Below, piece by piece: positions 26,413 to 37,468 of a stretch of DNA of 64,000 nt; within the stretch, counting starts at the first letter, position 1; each line of letters begins with the position of its first letter. The notes under the pieces were generated by a model. The model had not been told where the DNA came from. It searched no databases and was given only the letters and a program-made list of their open reading frames with translations. Made by a program: the position numbers and the translations under genes. This DNA is from Epiperipatus broadwayi (taxonomy: Eukaryota; Onychophora; Udeonychophora; Euonychophora; Peripatidae), in the NCBI GenBank assembly GCA_028023455.1, contig JAQFVV010012477.1, forward strand, positions 186,001 to 250,000, in the 5' to 3' direction.

Positions 26413-26428
26413 GATATATATATATATG

Positions 26429-26460
<32 letters not shown>

Positions 26461-26849
26461 CAGTATGTACAGATAATGAAGCTAGTAAATATATATAATT
26501 AGATGCAAGTTATTAATTTACTTTAAATATAAGACTATTGATTTATTTTAGCTAAGTGCTTTCAAGAGATTTCATGCTCTCATAATCATAGTTGCTGTTG
26601 CTAAAACTGCATTTTAGAAAAGAAAGTTTATGCAAAGTGATGCAAATAATTGATAACTACCATTTTTGGGACAGGGCAAAGCAGGCCGCTCTTCCATTAA
26701 TAGACTTAGGATTGCTTGCCATATGAAATACTTTTCTAATCTTGTGTTCAACAACATGTCCTTTTGAGCAAATGATGTTGGCAGATGTGGGTTTGAATTT
26801 GTGGCCTGTCTAATTATATATTACTAGCTTCATTATCCATGCATACAGT

Positions 26850-26896
<47 letters not shown>
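26413..26896 (-). mobile_element. Penelope-like element fragment 1 between inverted repeats
   Basis: Two ~88-base arms (26413-26502 and 26811-26896) are reverse complements. Each consists of a TA run, a TG (or CA) run and then a unique phrase, CAGTATGTACAGATAATGAAGCTAG on the left arm, differing at a few bases on the right arm. Between them, on the minus strand, lies the C-terminal end of a Penelope-like endonuclease, then a 3' region (26545-26660) homologous to the 3' regions of the fragments at 55.3 and 60.8 kb. The shared phrase is a CTATGATTATGA block followed about 20 bases later by TGAAAG-GC-TAGC. The reverse transcriptase is absent. Confidence 0.7.
26661..26812 (-). pseudogene. Penelope-like GIY-YIG endonuclease, C-terminal remnant
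   Basis: Read on the minus strand the segment gives ANIICSKGHVVEHKIRKVF and then SINGRAACFALSQKW. It aligns with the plus-strand fragment at 55.3 kb (TIVCRERHDLKRKIKEALF, then AINRKDTCFALSKKW). The KRKIKEALF part is the last helix of the GIY-YIG domain of Penelope-like proteins, which carries the conserved Glu; that residue is not kept here. Nothing upstream of this helix is readable. The identification depends on agreement with the better-preserved copy at 61.1 kb. Confidence 0.6.
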
Positions 26897-28985
26897 GTAG
26901 TTTACAATTTTTAATGAAGTAAATAAATCAAGCATTAAAGTTAAGGTGTAATGGCATCATCATATATTTTGGATATGATTAACTGAAAAGTTGAAAACAA
27001 ATATTTAATAATTTTACAAAAAAATAAATATTTTATTTCCCTTTTTGCATTTGTAATTTTAAACATATAAATGTTCAGACATTTATAAAGAAAAGGCAGA
27101 TGTGTTATTTTAAAAATTGGCTTTCTTCATGCTGAACATGATTTCAGTAATATAATATAGCTATGGTTATGATATGCATTCACCTGAAAACATGCTCCGC
27201 ATAAATAAAGCCATTTTTTTAAATAACAAGTCAAACTTTTCTTAATAAATATTTGAACATTTATATATTTTAAAAAATAAATAATAAATAGGCAAACAAA
27301 TCATGTGTAAATTCATTTGGTGTTTTCATAAAATAAGTAAAATCCATATTGCCATAGAAGCATACTTTTTTCATTGCACTGATAAACATACTCCCTTTAT
27401 TGCCTTTATTTTTTTAAATCACAGACAGATACAGATATCTAGTATTTTTATTAAATTTAAATTTTTCCTATAAGTGGCCACTAAAATCACTTAAAAACAT
27501 TTTTTTTCATGAAAATTTATATTATCAGCTGATTAAAACAAATAATTGTTGTTGTTACTTATGAAAGTTTGCTGAGCCAATGTTATGTTTATGTGAAAAT
27601 ATATTTAAAATAGATACTTTATCATCCAGTGATTGATAAAAAGGACATACAATTTTTATTCAAAATGGATCTCAGCATCAATATGTTTAAAAGTAAACAA
27701 AAAACTATATCTTGAAATGCAATAGGTTCTAATATCAATGGCTAATTGAATATATTAAAACTTAAGATATTTCACTTTTATGTATTTGTATTTTATGTTA
27801 AAACATATTCATCTAAATTAAGTAATCATTATTCCACCAATTACCTTACATAAAATTTTTTCCCTCAATTTACTTAATATAAATAAGATTAAAACTTTGT
27901 ATGTTAATTGAGGCTGCTCAAAGTATTCAGAAAAATATTAAAATAAATATTTTAAAAAATGTAAAAAATATTTCTACTAATTTCCTATAGGAACTGCTGA
28001 CTCTGTAAGTCATTTTCATCAAATCTGAAGTCTAAGGTTTTTAATGAAAAAAAAGTAAAAATCAGTTGGATATGGGGATTTATTATTATATAATTAATAC
28101 AACAAAAAACAATAAAAACAAGTATATATATATAAAGCCTACTAATTTTAACAACCTTGGATCTAAACAACATACTATATTTTAAAATAATAATCTTAAA
28201 ATACACATTTCCTTTACAATTCAAACTTTTAAAGAATAATTTTAATTAATGAACTTGCAAATAGGGATTCTTTTTGTATCAATCTAATTTACTAATAAAA
28301 TGAAAATTAATATAAAGAAATAGATGTACGACTTTAATAACTTTATTGTTTTTTTGTTTTTTTTTATAAATAATAACTATTCAAATTGATGTAATCAATC
28401 TATTTTGATTGATTTATCTAACTATAAAAACCTTATTATATATTTTTATATTTAAAATAACAATACAATGTTGAATTACGAAAAAAAAAACTGATTAATT
28501 TTGGTTTTCAATTCACTTAAATATTAAATTTTTAACGATTTTTTTTTTAAAAAAAAATTTGATTTCCGATAATTTTGTTGAAATTATTTTTATATTTCGT
28601 TTAATAACATTTGTAAAAGCAATATTAATAAACTATATTTATTAAGTGTTACATGTTATTATCATTTAAAAACACAGCATATCTTTCTTCTATAAAAGAA
28701 AGACAACATAAATGTATATAAATTAATCAGGGATCGCAAGAGAGATTTCCTCCAAAAAATTTTCATAAAAAAAAAACATTGAAAAAAACAATAACGTCTC
28801 CCCATATATTGAATTTTCAAATAAAAAAAGTTTGAGTGTTTTTATTCTACATAAAATATCCTACATGCCTATCTGTTGATCAACATAGGATTTTAAATAT
28901 AGACTGATTGATTGAGAAATTGTAATTCTAATTCCTGGGCATGAAATTAGATGCATTTACCACTATGGCAGAAGTCATTTTATTC
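26897..28985. other. A+T-rich intergenic DNA
   Basis: No gene or recognisable mobile element was found. A/T homopolymers are frequent (28340-28365, 28540-28560, 28766-28777). Confidence 0.45.
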
Positions 28986-28988
28986 TAA

Positions 28989-29051
28989 TTAATGATGAAG
29001 ATGATAATAATAATAATAATAATAATGATGAAGATGATGATGATGATGATG

Positions 29052-29104
<53 letters not shown>
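28989..29104. repeat. (TAA)n/(TGA)n microsatellite at the 5' end of LINE-A
   Basis: GAT/GAA triplets grade into about 50 bases of uninterrupted TAA. The first base that is not repeat marks the start of the LINE-A 5' untranslated region. The GAT-to-TAA layout resembles the CAT-to-AAT tails of the LINE-A family, so it may be the relic tail of an earlier copy or its complement. Confidence 0.9.
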
Positions 29105-29105
<1 letters not shown>

Positions 29106-29325
29106 TCCCGCAGCAAATCTCTGCTGAGGTAAGAAGCAATCTTTAAGCTCTCCGATGTAAGTATTTATATTTTTCTTCTGTTTCATCTTGTTATTCACAA
29201 AACAAACGTAATACAGAACAAATCAAATCATATAATAGATTAATAGAGTATTTTTAAAGAAAATATCGGTGTGTATTCATATCTTTTTTTAAAAAAAAAA
29301 CTGACTTGAGTCAGAATAATAAATC

Positions 29326-30935
29326 ATGGTTACTGCCCAGTCAAGCGTGAGCGAGTTAAGCACCAATACGAAATTAACAACATCATTAGTTTCAACATCA
29401 CCTATTTCATATGCAAAAATACTTAAAAGCAACAGCAATATTACAGCACCAACCAAATACCACGTTTCCGAAGAACAAATACAAATGATATAAAAAATCT
29501 AGATCTATATACTCAAGAGGAACGTCAACCCCCAAACGCAATCTGGACAAAAGAAACGCTTGAATATGTGATGGACTGTTTCAATGATATGGTGCCTCGT
29601 ATATTGTTTGAAACTTTTCACAGGTTTTTTTCACCAACATCGCTAGGACTCACAGTAACAGATAATCAATGCTCATTATATCATTTCCCAAAAGCTTTAT
29701 TATATGAAGCAATTATACAAAATGCACTATGGGAAACAAGCTTTTGTATCGCAGATCATCCAAATTCGCAATATATAACCATTGATTTTTATACTCAGCA
29801 GCAAAAAGAATGTTTTCAATCCACTATTTTAGCACTTGATAATTATGCACTCGTAATTATAGATGAAAACTGGAAAAATATTATTACTGGAGTGCTAAAA
29901 AATACTTATCTTAAATACAACTTACAAGATTTTCAAAAAATGATAAACCTGTTTGGAAAAGTAATTGCCCTACAGCCAATTTATTTAAAAGACACACCTA
30001 TACCGATATGTAGTAATCGTTTTGAATTTAAAATAAAACTCCATAAAAATGTAGATGCTGCCATGATCCCAACACAAATTACAGATCAAAAAGCAACACT
30101 CTCTCTTCACATAAGAGGTTTAAAGCCACATTGTTTTGGCTGTGGACAGAGAGGCCACCTAACAACTCAGTGCGATAACACAAAAGGCAATCACTGTGAA
30201 AAAATCAAAATCCTTTCCCCAGAACAACCCACTGATGATGAAAATAAAATTTCTAATAACACTACATTCATTGACAACCCAATAATAAAAACTGAAAAAA
30301 AAACAGGTTCAAACACCCACAAACAAAAATGATAACGGAACAGAATTGCCAATCCCAAACACTAACCAAAAAAATAATAACACAAAAATTAACATAGACA
30401 CCCAAGATTCAAACGAAAATAACTCTCAAGAAACCACAACACAAAATGCAGTAATTACATCACAGGATCAACAACTCAATAAAACAAAAGGTGTACCAAG
30501 TAAAAATCAACAAACAGAAAATAAAAACACACAGCTATATAATGAAAATATAAATCAAAATAATATAAGTACACCAATAATAAAACAAACCACAATAATA
30601 AACAAAACTGCATCAAACATAATGGATGCAATAGAACCCCCTCTTCCACCCATTCAAAAGAATACACCAGAGGGGAAAAGAAAGCCAGGTAGACCACCTA
30701 AAAACCATGAATCCAAAAAGGAAAAAAAACTGACCAAAAGCACAACTCATCAAACATATACAACTTAGAAAATGATGAAATAGAAATGGATTTAAGCCAA
30801 CAACAAATGGACAACTGTTCAGTTTCATCACAAATTGCCTGTATAGAGTCTGAACCAATATTAAATGAAAGAAAAACTCATAATAAACCCTCCCAAGTCT
30901 TAAATATGTATCAGCATCCATCTACTGCAATATAA
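29326..30935 (+). pseudogene. LINE-A ORF1: gag-like protein with CCHC knuckle and AT-hook
   Basis: I take ATG at 29326 as the start. It reads MVTAQSSVSELS and SYAKILKS, then hits a frameshift/stop at ~29490. The frame resumes just upstream of 29520 and is open to 30332, shifts to a frame open 30346-30768, and shifts again to end at TAA 30933-30935. Taken together this is about 530 residues. A retroviral-type zinc knuckle, C-x2-C-x4-H-x4-C, lies at 30132-30173 (CFGCGQRGH...C). A basic Pro/Gly/Arg block, KRKPGRPPKN, at 30675-30704 matches the AT-hook pattern. The region between is Asn/Gln/Thr/Lys-rich and probably disordered. ORF1 proteins of LINEs bind element RNA and escort it. The AT-hook suggests AT-rich DNA binding, which is inference. 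Confidence 0.8.
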
Positions 30936-30997
30936 ACAAAAAATATAATTAAAAAATCAATAAAAATCAATATCCTGTTATAAAATTATCCTATAAC

Positions 30998-32245
30998 ATG
31001 AAGATAAAAATTGGATCTCTAAACATTAGAGGCTTAAATGCCATCAAAAAACTTTTTGAACTCAAAAAATGGCTACATACAACACAACCACAAATACTGG
31101 GGCTATTGGAAATTAAAATATACAGCGGCTCTCAAATTGATCCTTCAAAATATTTAGTCAGCCAAGGGTTTTGTGCCTGCTCAAGGCAATCATCATCACC
31201 ATCAGGTGGCACAGGTATAATTATATCCCACAACTGCCCTTTTGATTCTTTTAAAATTATAGATATTGACTCTAATCTTATCATAATAACACTCCATCAT
31301 AAAAATATCACACTTAATCTAGTATTAGTCTATATACCACCAGTCCCTGTCATCATATCCAGAATAATAGCAACAATAAATTCAATGCTTACAGCAACAC
31401 CAAATCCCATAATACTCCTGGAAGATTTCAACATGACCTATCAAACTTTTGTCACCAAATGGTTCCATCAAATAACAATTCCACTTATGAGTGCTGAAGG
31501 TTTTCTCCCATTAAACTCAATATCTTTTAATAACAATAGATATAAGTCACTTATTGATGTGTGTTTCTACTCACCAATGTTACATCATTATTTTAATCTT
31601 GAACTCTGTCCATCTATAATCTCAGATAATGCTGCCCAGTTCATCACCCTCAACCTAACAAAAATACAGAATACAACAATAGCCCTTCAAAAGACTATGC
31701 AAATACTTCTTCCAGCACAAACAACTGAATTCCTATATTCAGAAACATATATAATGCTCCAAAATCTTCAAAACATGTCACTCGATCCAGTACAAAAGTA
31801 TATAGCATTCACCAATATACTTTCTTTCAACATCAATCATAATACCTGCAATTCAACACCTCCCACCAGATTATTAGCTTTGGCAGATGAACTACATAAA
31901 AGAATAACCATTTCCAGACCAACTACAGATAATCAAACACAAATTAAAAAACTTACAGAAATGTACAACAATACATGCAACACACTAAAGCAATATGTAG
32001 CAATAAAAAAGAAAAAAATATACCTTACCCAACAACACACTTGGACCAGAGCATACATACAGTGGACACTGGGATACCCATCCACAGTCAGTGTGCCTAT
32101 GGCACTTGAAATAGATGGCTCTATAACAGCAGGACATAACATGATAAACCCAATATATCAACACTTTAAAAAAAACTGCAAAAACAAAGAGTGTACATAC
32201 CAAATGAAGACCTATTTGGAGACCCTGAAACAGACACACCAATAA
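30998..32245 (+). pseudogene. LINE-A ORF2, endonuclease and N-terminal RT region
   Basis: This segment has 415 open codons from ATG 30998. An APE-type endonuclease fills residues ~1-220: the start reads KIGSLNIRGLN (conserved Asn), LGLLEIK supplies the catalytic Glu at 38, then VLVYIPP. The usual GDFN box is EDFN and the usual SDH box near the end reads SDN, so key positions have changed and nuclease activity is doubtful. The remainder is the linker before RT. The frame is lost at about 32230, where the sequence continues in the frame starting 32191. The product would nick the target and prime reverse transcription there. Confidence 0.85.
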
Positions 32246-33541
32246 AAACAACTGACATTGTATTTCAACTTGCAACAATAACAAACACATGTCACCCAGG
32301 ACCACAAGGAATTCCAAAATTTGTGTTCAAACATCTTAGTCACTTCACAGCCAAATACCTGTGTGATTTAGCCAATTACATATCCAAAAAAATTTACAAC
32401 ATACAAAGTCTATACCCAATTGCAATGGTTCCATTTAACAAAAACCAACAGCGATATCATCTTTATCTAATCTACAACCAATTTCAATTGGACCTTTAGG
32501 AATAAAAATTCTTGAAAGAATAATAAAGGAGAAAATAGAACAACATATACTCCCTGTGTTATCATCAGCACAATATGCCAAAAAAGGATCATCCATTGGC
32601 CAGGGGGCCTTAATGTACAAAACAGTAATCGAAGTAGTAAAAAAAAAGAAAGAAATATGCACCAATTATAGTTCAACTAGACATTGAGGCAGCATTTGAC
32701 TCAGTGCCTATAGCCAAATTATTAGATGGGTTGAAAAAAACAACAATACCTCCATCCCTACTATATATAATAGCCAATCTGCTACTCAACCATGAAATTC
32801 ACATCACATTGAATGGGAAAAATTCACCAGCCTTCAGACTGAGTCAATCCATTCCACAAGGATCCCCCCTCAGTGCCTTGCTCTTTACAATATATATAAA
32901 TCCTCTATTAATAGAGATACAGAAAAAAATAAAAGGCATTCAAATTCCAAACAATGCTTTAAATATATCATGCATAGCCTATATGGATGCTGTAACCGTT
33001 TTCCTCCTCTCTAAAAAGAAACTCCCGATATTACAAGAGATAATCAAGAATTATACCTCAAATTTTAATTTAAAAATTAACACAAATAAAACTGCTGCAT
33101 GGTCAATATACACAGTCAAGCACTGTACAGGGATGTTTAATGGTAAACCATCTGCTTTCCTTGGTTTCCTATTCTACCTTGGAACCAATGGAATGAGACA
33201 AAAAATTCAAAATAAATTAAAAAAAGATGCTGAAAAAAATCACAGCCTCACTTGAAAAGTCATACCTGTCAATATACGCAAAGGTAGCACTATTTAATCA
33301 ACTTATAATTACAAAAACAACCTACCACACACCTATAATAAAATTTGCAAAAACATTCATATCTAAAATCTCATCAATCTGTAACAAACTAATATGGAAG
33401 AGAAAGACAGTGGCAATCTCTTTAAAAAATCTGAGCAGACCACCGCATAGCAATGGACTTGGACTCCATACAATCAATGATTTTTACACAAAGAAATCAG
33501 TAAATCTAATAACAGCAACCATAAAAAATTTCCTGACCTGA
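32191..33541 (+). pseudogene. LINE-A ORF2, reverse transcriptase (broken)
   Basis: RT is split over several frames: 32191-32499 (GPQGIPKFVFKHL), 32500-32690 (ISIGPLGIKILERI, AQYAKKGSSIGQG), 32680-33255 and 33227-33541. The palm has LDIEAAFDSV around 32680-32709 and IPQGSPLSALLF at 32851-32886. The catalytic box, which should be YxDD or FxDD, reads YMDA at 32980-32991, so the second metal-binding Asp is lost. The related LINE-C keeps FMDD at the same place. The frameshift near 32640 lies in a run of A residues. This copy cannot make an active enzyme. Confidence 0.85.
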
Positions 33542-34218
33542 AGTGTGTAATTAGTATAATACCCACAGACAGACCACCACCTTCATATGGATATCTATCC
33601 ACACTGATTGAAGAACTCGAGCCAATATACAACAAAATATCACTCAATAATGACAACAAGTATACATACTGGGACATTTATAATATACTATACTCAAACC
33701 CGACACCTAATCTACATCCATCAGTTCTTGAAATAGACAACAAGCAACTACTGCAAAAATTCAGAAAATGATCATTAGAACCAAAATTATTTGATTTTCT
33801 ACTTAAGCTTAATCTTAATGCTCTACCCACAACACATTTCCTCAGATTTCGCAGATTCTACACAAATATAGACCCCATGTGTGGGCTATGTCATAGAGAA
33901 GAGACACAAGATCATTTTCTTCATTCCTGCAGTGTGCTAGAAACAATACATCGCACAATGTTTACCACATACAGAAAGGCTATCATTTCAATTGATGAAA
34001 TAATAAATACATTTAAAAAAGACAACACCCCTGCTATTCATGCAGCAACATATAGCCTTTATGCCTACTGGTGTACCAGATGCACTTTTGCACTTGCTAA
34101 TAATCCACAATGCCACCCAGCAACATATTCAATAAAATTAAAACTGTTCAGAAAAAGAGACAGCATCTTAGCTCAACCAGATGTGTTTTCAGCCACATGG
34201 TCACACTTGAAACAATGA
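33542..34218 (+). pseudogene. LINE-A ORF2, C-terminal region with CCHC zinc motif
   Basis: After a stop at 33541 coding-like sequence continues to TGA at 34216-34218. The last open stretch (33877-34218) carries CGLCHREETQDHFLHSC (C-x2-C-x7-H-x4-C), then CRPY-like and TYSLYAYWCTRCTFAL phrases, and ends SATWSHLKQ. LINE-B and LINE-C end almost identically (TATWSLIKQ and AATWSLLNE) and have C-x2-C-x8-H-x4-C, so LINE-A has lost one residue of the spacing. Such C-terminal zinc motifs are usual in several LINE clades and are thought to bind nucleic acid. Confidence 0.82.
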
Positions 34219-34474
34219 TCCAGTCTATAAAATATAAAGTCCAATATGATAGATGATGACATTTTCAACATCAGCTTTTTTTCCAACTTCAAAGAGATGC
34301 AAGCATAAACTGAACTAAATAGAAGACCAAATTTAAAAACAAGAAAGAAAGTATGCAGAATTGATAAAGACTTATATACTGAAAGTTGTAATTTGTTTTG
34401 CATTTGTAACAAATCAATATAGTACTAGATGTGACTCTGTAACTTTTTAGACTCAATAAAGTTTTGCTTTGAAA

Positions 34475-34811
<337 letters not shown>

Positions 34812-34921
34812 TTTATATATTTATTTATTTATTCATTATGAAGCAAACAATAAATGTATAATACAGTGAGATAAATTCCATACAAGAAAAATCTTGTGTG
34901 AGGAATTTAAATGTAACAACT

Positions 34922-35645
34922 AAAAACACTAATAAAATACAAAAAAAAAAAGTATAAATATAACATAAAATATTAAAATCACACAGATATTGCATTTTCC
35001 AATTCAATCACAGTAGTAAATAATTACAACATAACATACAATATAAACAAAAAAAAAATAATAATAAAATAAAACTAATGCTTAGCATAATATAACCAGT
35101 GCCATAAATGCTTTTTAAAAATCAAAATCAAATAAGATAGTGTTCATTAAATTCACAGAACAATCTCTTATAAATACATATTAAATAATTTAGGACCATT
35201 ATAACTAAATTGCTTCCTACTGGATGTTTTAAGAAAATTAGGTAAAGCTAGCTGATATTTAGTAGATAAATGAGTATTTACTAAAAAACACTAATAAAAT
35301 ACAAAAAAAAAAAAAAATGGATAAATATAACATAAAACATTAAAATTATACAGATATTACATTTGGAAATTCAATAACAGTAGTAAATAATTACAACATA
35401 ACATAAAGTATAAACAAAAATAAAATAAAATAAACAAAATAAAACTAATGCTTAGCATAATATAACCAGTGCCATAAATGCTTTTTAAAAATCAAATAAC
35501 TAGTGCTCATTAAATTCACAGAACAATCTCTTATAAACATATTAAATAATTTAAGACCATTATAACTAAATTGCTTCCTACTAGATTTTTTAAGAAAATT
35601 AGGTAAAGCTAGCTGATATTTAGTAGATGAACGAGTATTTACAAC
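34922..35645. repeat. tandem duplication of the LINE-2 3' end (~365 bases x2)
   Basis: The two units are about 34922-35281 and 35286-35645. Shared landmarks are ACACTAATAAAATAC (34926 and 35288), CTTAGCATAATATAACCAGT (35081 and 35451) and the AAGCTAGCTGATATTTAGTAG phrase (35246 and 35608). The unit covers the last ~65 codons of the RT frame plus most of the 3' UTR. The outer unit therefore carries a duplicate, non-coding copy of the C-terminus. Confidence 0.85.
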
Positions 35646-36725
35646 AGAAGATTCAGTATCCAAATGAAGTTTCCTACAATAAATATCAAGAATAACTCTA
35701 TATTTATACAAATGGAAAACATCTAGTATATTAAAAGTGGCATAAATATCTTTAACAGATGTGGCAAGTGATCTACCAAAAATGATACGCATTGTATAAT
35801 TCTGTAAAACAGACAATGTAGTCATTGCAAAAGTAGAACAGTTCCCCCAAACTGATATATTATAACATAATAAGCTTTGATAAGAAGAAATATATAAAGT
35901 AATCAAAGCTGACCGAGGAAAAAATTTAGATAAGTAGAAAAACATATAATTTAATTTACGTAAATGAGAACAAAGAAAGTCAATATGGTTTGACCAAGAT
36001 AGTCTGGAGTCAATAAAAACACCTAGATAGCAAATATTATCAACAAAAGAAATGTTAGCACAAGTACAAGTGCTATTACAATGCCAAAAATACTTATTAC
36101 AAATAGTAATGTTAAGCGAATGAATATTTGACTTATAAGAAAAATTAATAGCTTTTGTTTTACTCAGATTAATTGATAAATTATTAAATGCTAACCATTT
36201 ACTAATTAGGATTAAATCATCATTAATTATTTTTTCAACAAAATTATATGAAACTGCAGCATAAGATAAAGCAATATCATCTGCAAAACCATAAATCTTA
36301 GATTCTAAAGGTAAAGAAAATAAATCATTTATATAAATTATAAATAAAATGGGACCCAAAACTGAACCTTGTGGTACACCATGGTTAACTGTTATAAAAG
36401 AGCTTACAACACCAGAAATATTTGTTGCTTGTTTTCTATCCTTTAAGTAACTCGCAAACCATGAAATAAATCCACCATGAAAACCATATGAATATAAACG
36501 CTTAAGTAAAATTTTGTGAGATACAGAGTCAAATGCCTTAGACAAGTCTAAATAAATAGCAACAGTTTTAAAATCCTTATCTAGTGAAGTTGTCAAATTG
36601 TTTACATGACTATAGAAAGTGTCCAAGGTACTTCTACCAGAAATAAATCCATATTGATGTTCAGATAAAATATTATTTTTAGATAAAAATGACATCATTT
36701 TCTCTTTAACCACCATCTCTAACAA
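35445..36725 (-). CDS. LINE-2 reverse transcriptase, 5'-truncated but open
   Basis: The segment is 426 codons without interruption, and the frame continues upstream to the truncation at ~36789, so the first Met is not a natural start. RT signatures: ISGRSTLDTF (28-37), YLDLSKAFDSVSHK with Asp 60, GVPQGSVLGPILF (116-128) and FADDIALS (147-154), so both catalytic Asp boxes are present. The C-terminal third (Tyr/Ser/Cys-rich, ending LWHWLYYAKH) is the usual thumb and tail of Jockey/CR1-group LINEs. A long open RT suggests a fairly recent insertion. Without endonuclease and ORF1 it is dead as an element. Confidence 0.88.
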   Translation of the reverse strand: MLEMVVKEKMMSFLSKNNILSEHQYGFISGRSTLDTFYSHVNNLTTSLDKDFKTVAIYLDLSKAFDSVSHKILLKRLYSYGFHGGFISWFASYLKDRKQATNISGVVSSFITVNHGVPQGSVLGPILFIIYINDLFSLPLESKIYGFADDIALSYAAVSYNFVEKIINDDLILISKWLAFNNLSINLSKTKAINFSYKSNIHSLNITICNKYFWHCNSTCTCANISFVDNICYLGVFIDSRLSWSNHIDFLCSHLRKLNYMFFYLSKFFPRSALITLYISSYQSLLCYNISVWGNCSTFAMTTLSVLQNYTMRIIFGRSLATSVKDIYATFNILDVFHLYKYRVILDIYCRKLHLDTESSVVNTRSSTKYQLALPNFLKKSSRKQFSYNGLKLFNMFIRDCSVNLMSTSYLIFKKHLWHWLYYAKH

Positions 36726-36790
36726 TTTGGATATTACAGATATAATAGATATTGGTCTATAATTGTCAAGCTGTACAGGATCACCCTTTT

Positions 36791-37146
<356 letters not shown>

Positions 37147-37468
37147 CATTTATTCAATTCAATTCATTTATTTACCGTACAAAACTACAGCATAAAGCCA
37201 ATTACAGTATTGCACCATAACAAATATATAAATACATAAATGAGTTTAAATGACAAATTATTAATATAATTATGTGCCATATTTCAATAAAAGATAATTA
37301 ACACATTTAAAAATCTAAAGTAAAATTAAATATCAGCATATAAACAATTATTATTAAGACATTAATAATAACAAATAAATAAAAGGGATAAATATAAAGC
37401 ACATAACAAAATAAAAAAAAAAAAAAACAATTTAACATATATATATAAACAAAATCAAGTTAAACCAA

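Larger units (their letters stand above)
29105..34474 (+). mobile_element. LINE-A: near-full-length APE-type LINE with (TAA)n on both sides
   Basis: This non-LTR retrotransposon of about 5.4 kb has a 5' UTR (29105-29325), ORF1 (29326-30935), a short spacer, ORF2 (30998-34218) and a 3' UTR ending AATAAAGTTTTGCTTTGAAA at 34455-34474. ORF2 has an N-terminal APE-type endonuclease, a reverse transcriptase and a C-terminal zinc motif. Both ORFs are broken by frameshifts. The outer edges on both sides are TAA microsatellites. The clade is not settled: the CCHC ORF1 and CCHC C-terminus suit the Tx1/L1 or I/R1 side, while the LDIEAAFDSV wording is unusual. Confidence 0.88.
34811..36790 (-). mobile_element. 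LINE-2: 5'-truncated Jockey/CR1-type LINE
   Basis: This is a minus-strand non-LTR element. It starts (5') inside RT at a KGDPVQLDNYRPISI phrase near 36789 and runs through RT to a stop at 35445-35447. A 3' UTR follows, ending at the TAA tract. About 360-370 bases of its 3' end are tandemly duplicated. The 5' breakpoint is followed outward by an A-rich spacer and then more (AAT)n. ORF1 and endonuclease are absent. Confidence 0.88.

Noticed and set aside
28989-29104. Possible CRISPR-like or satellite array in the triplet tracts
   Set aside because: The unit is a simple trinucleotide without spacers.
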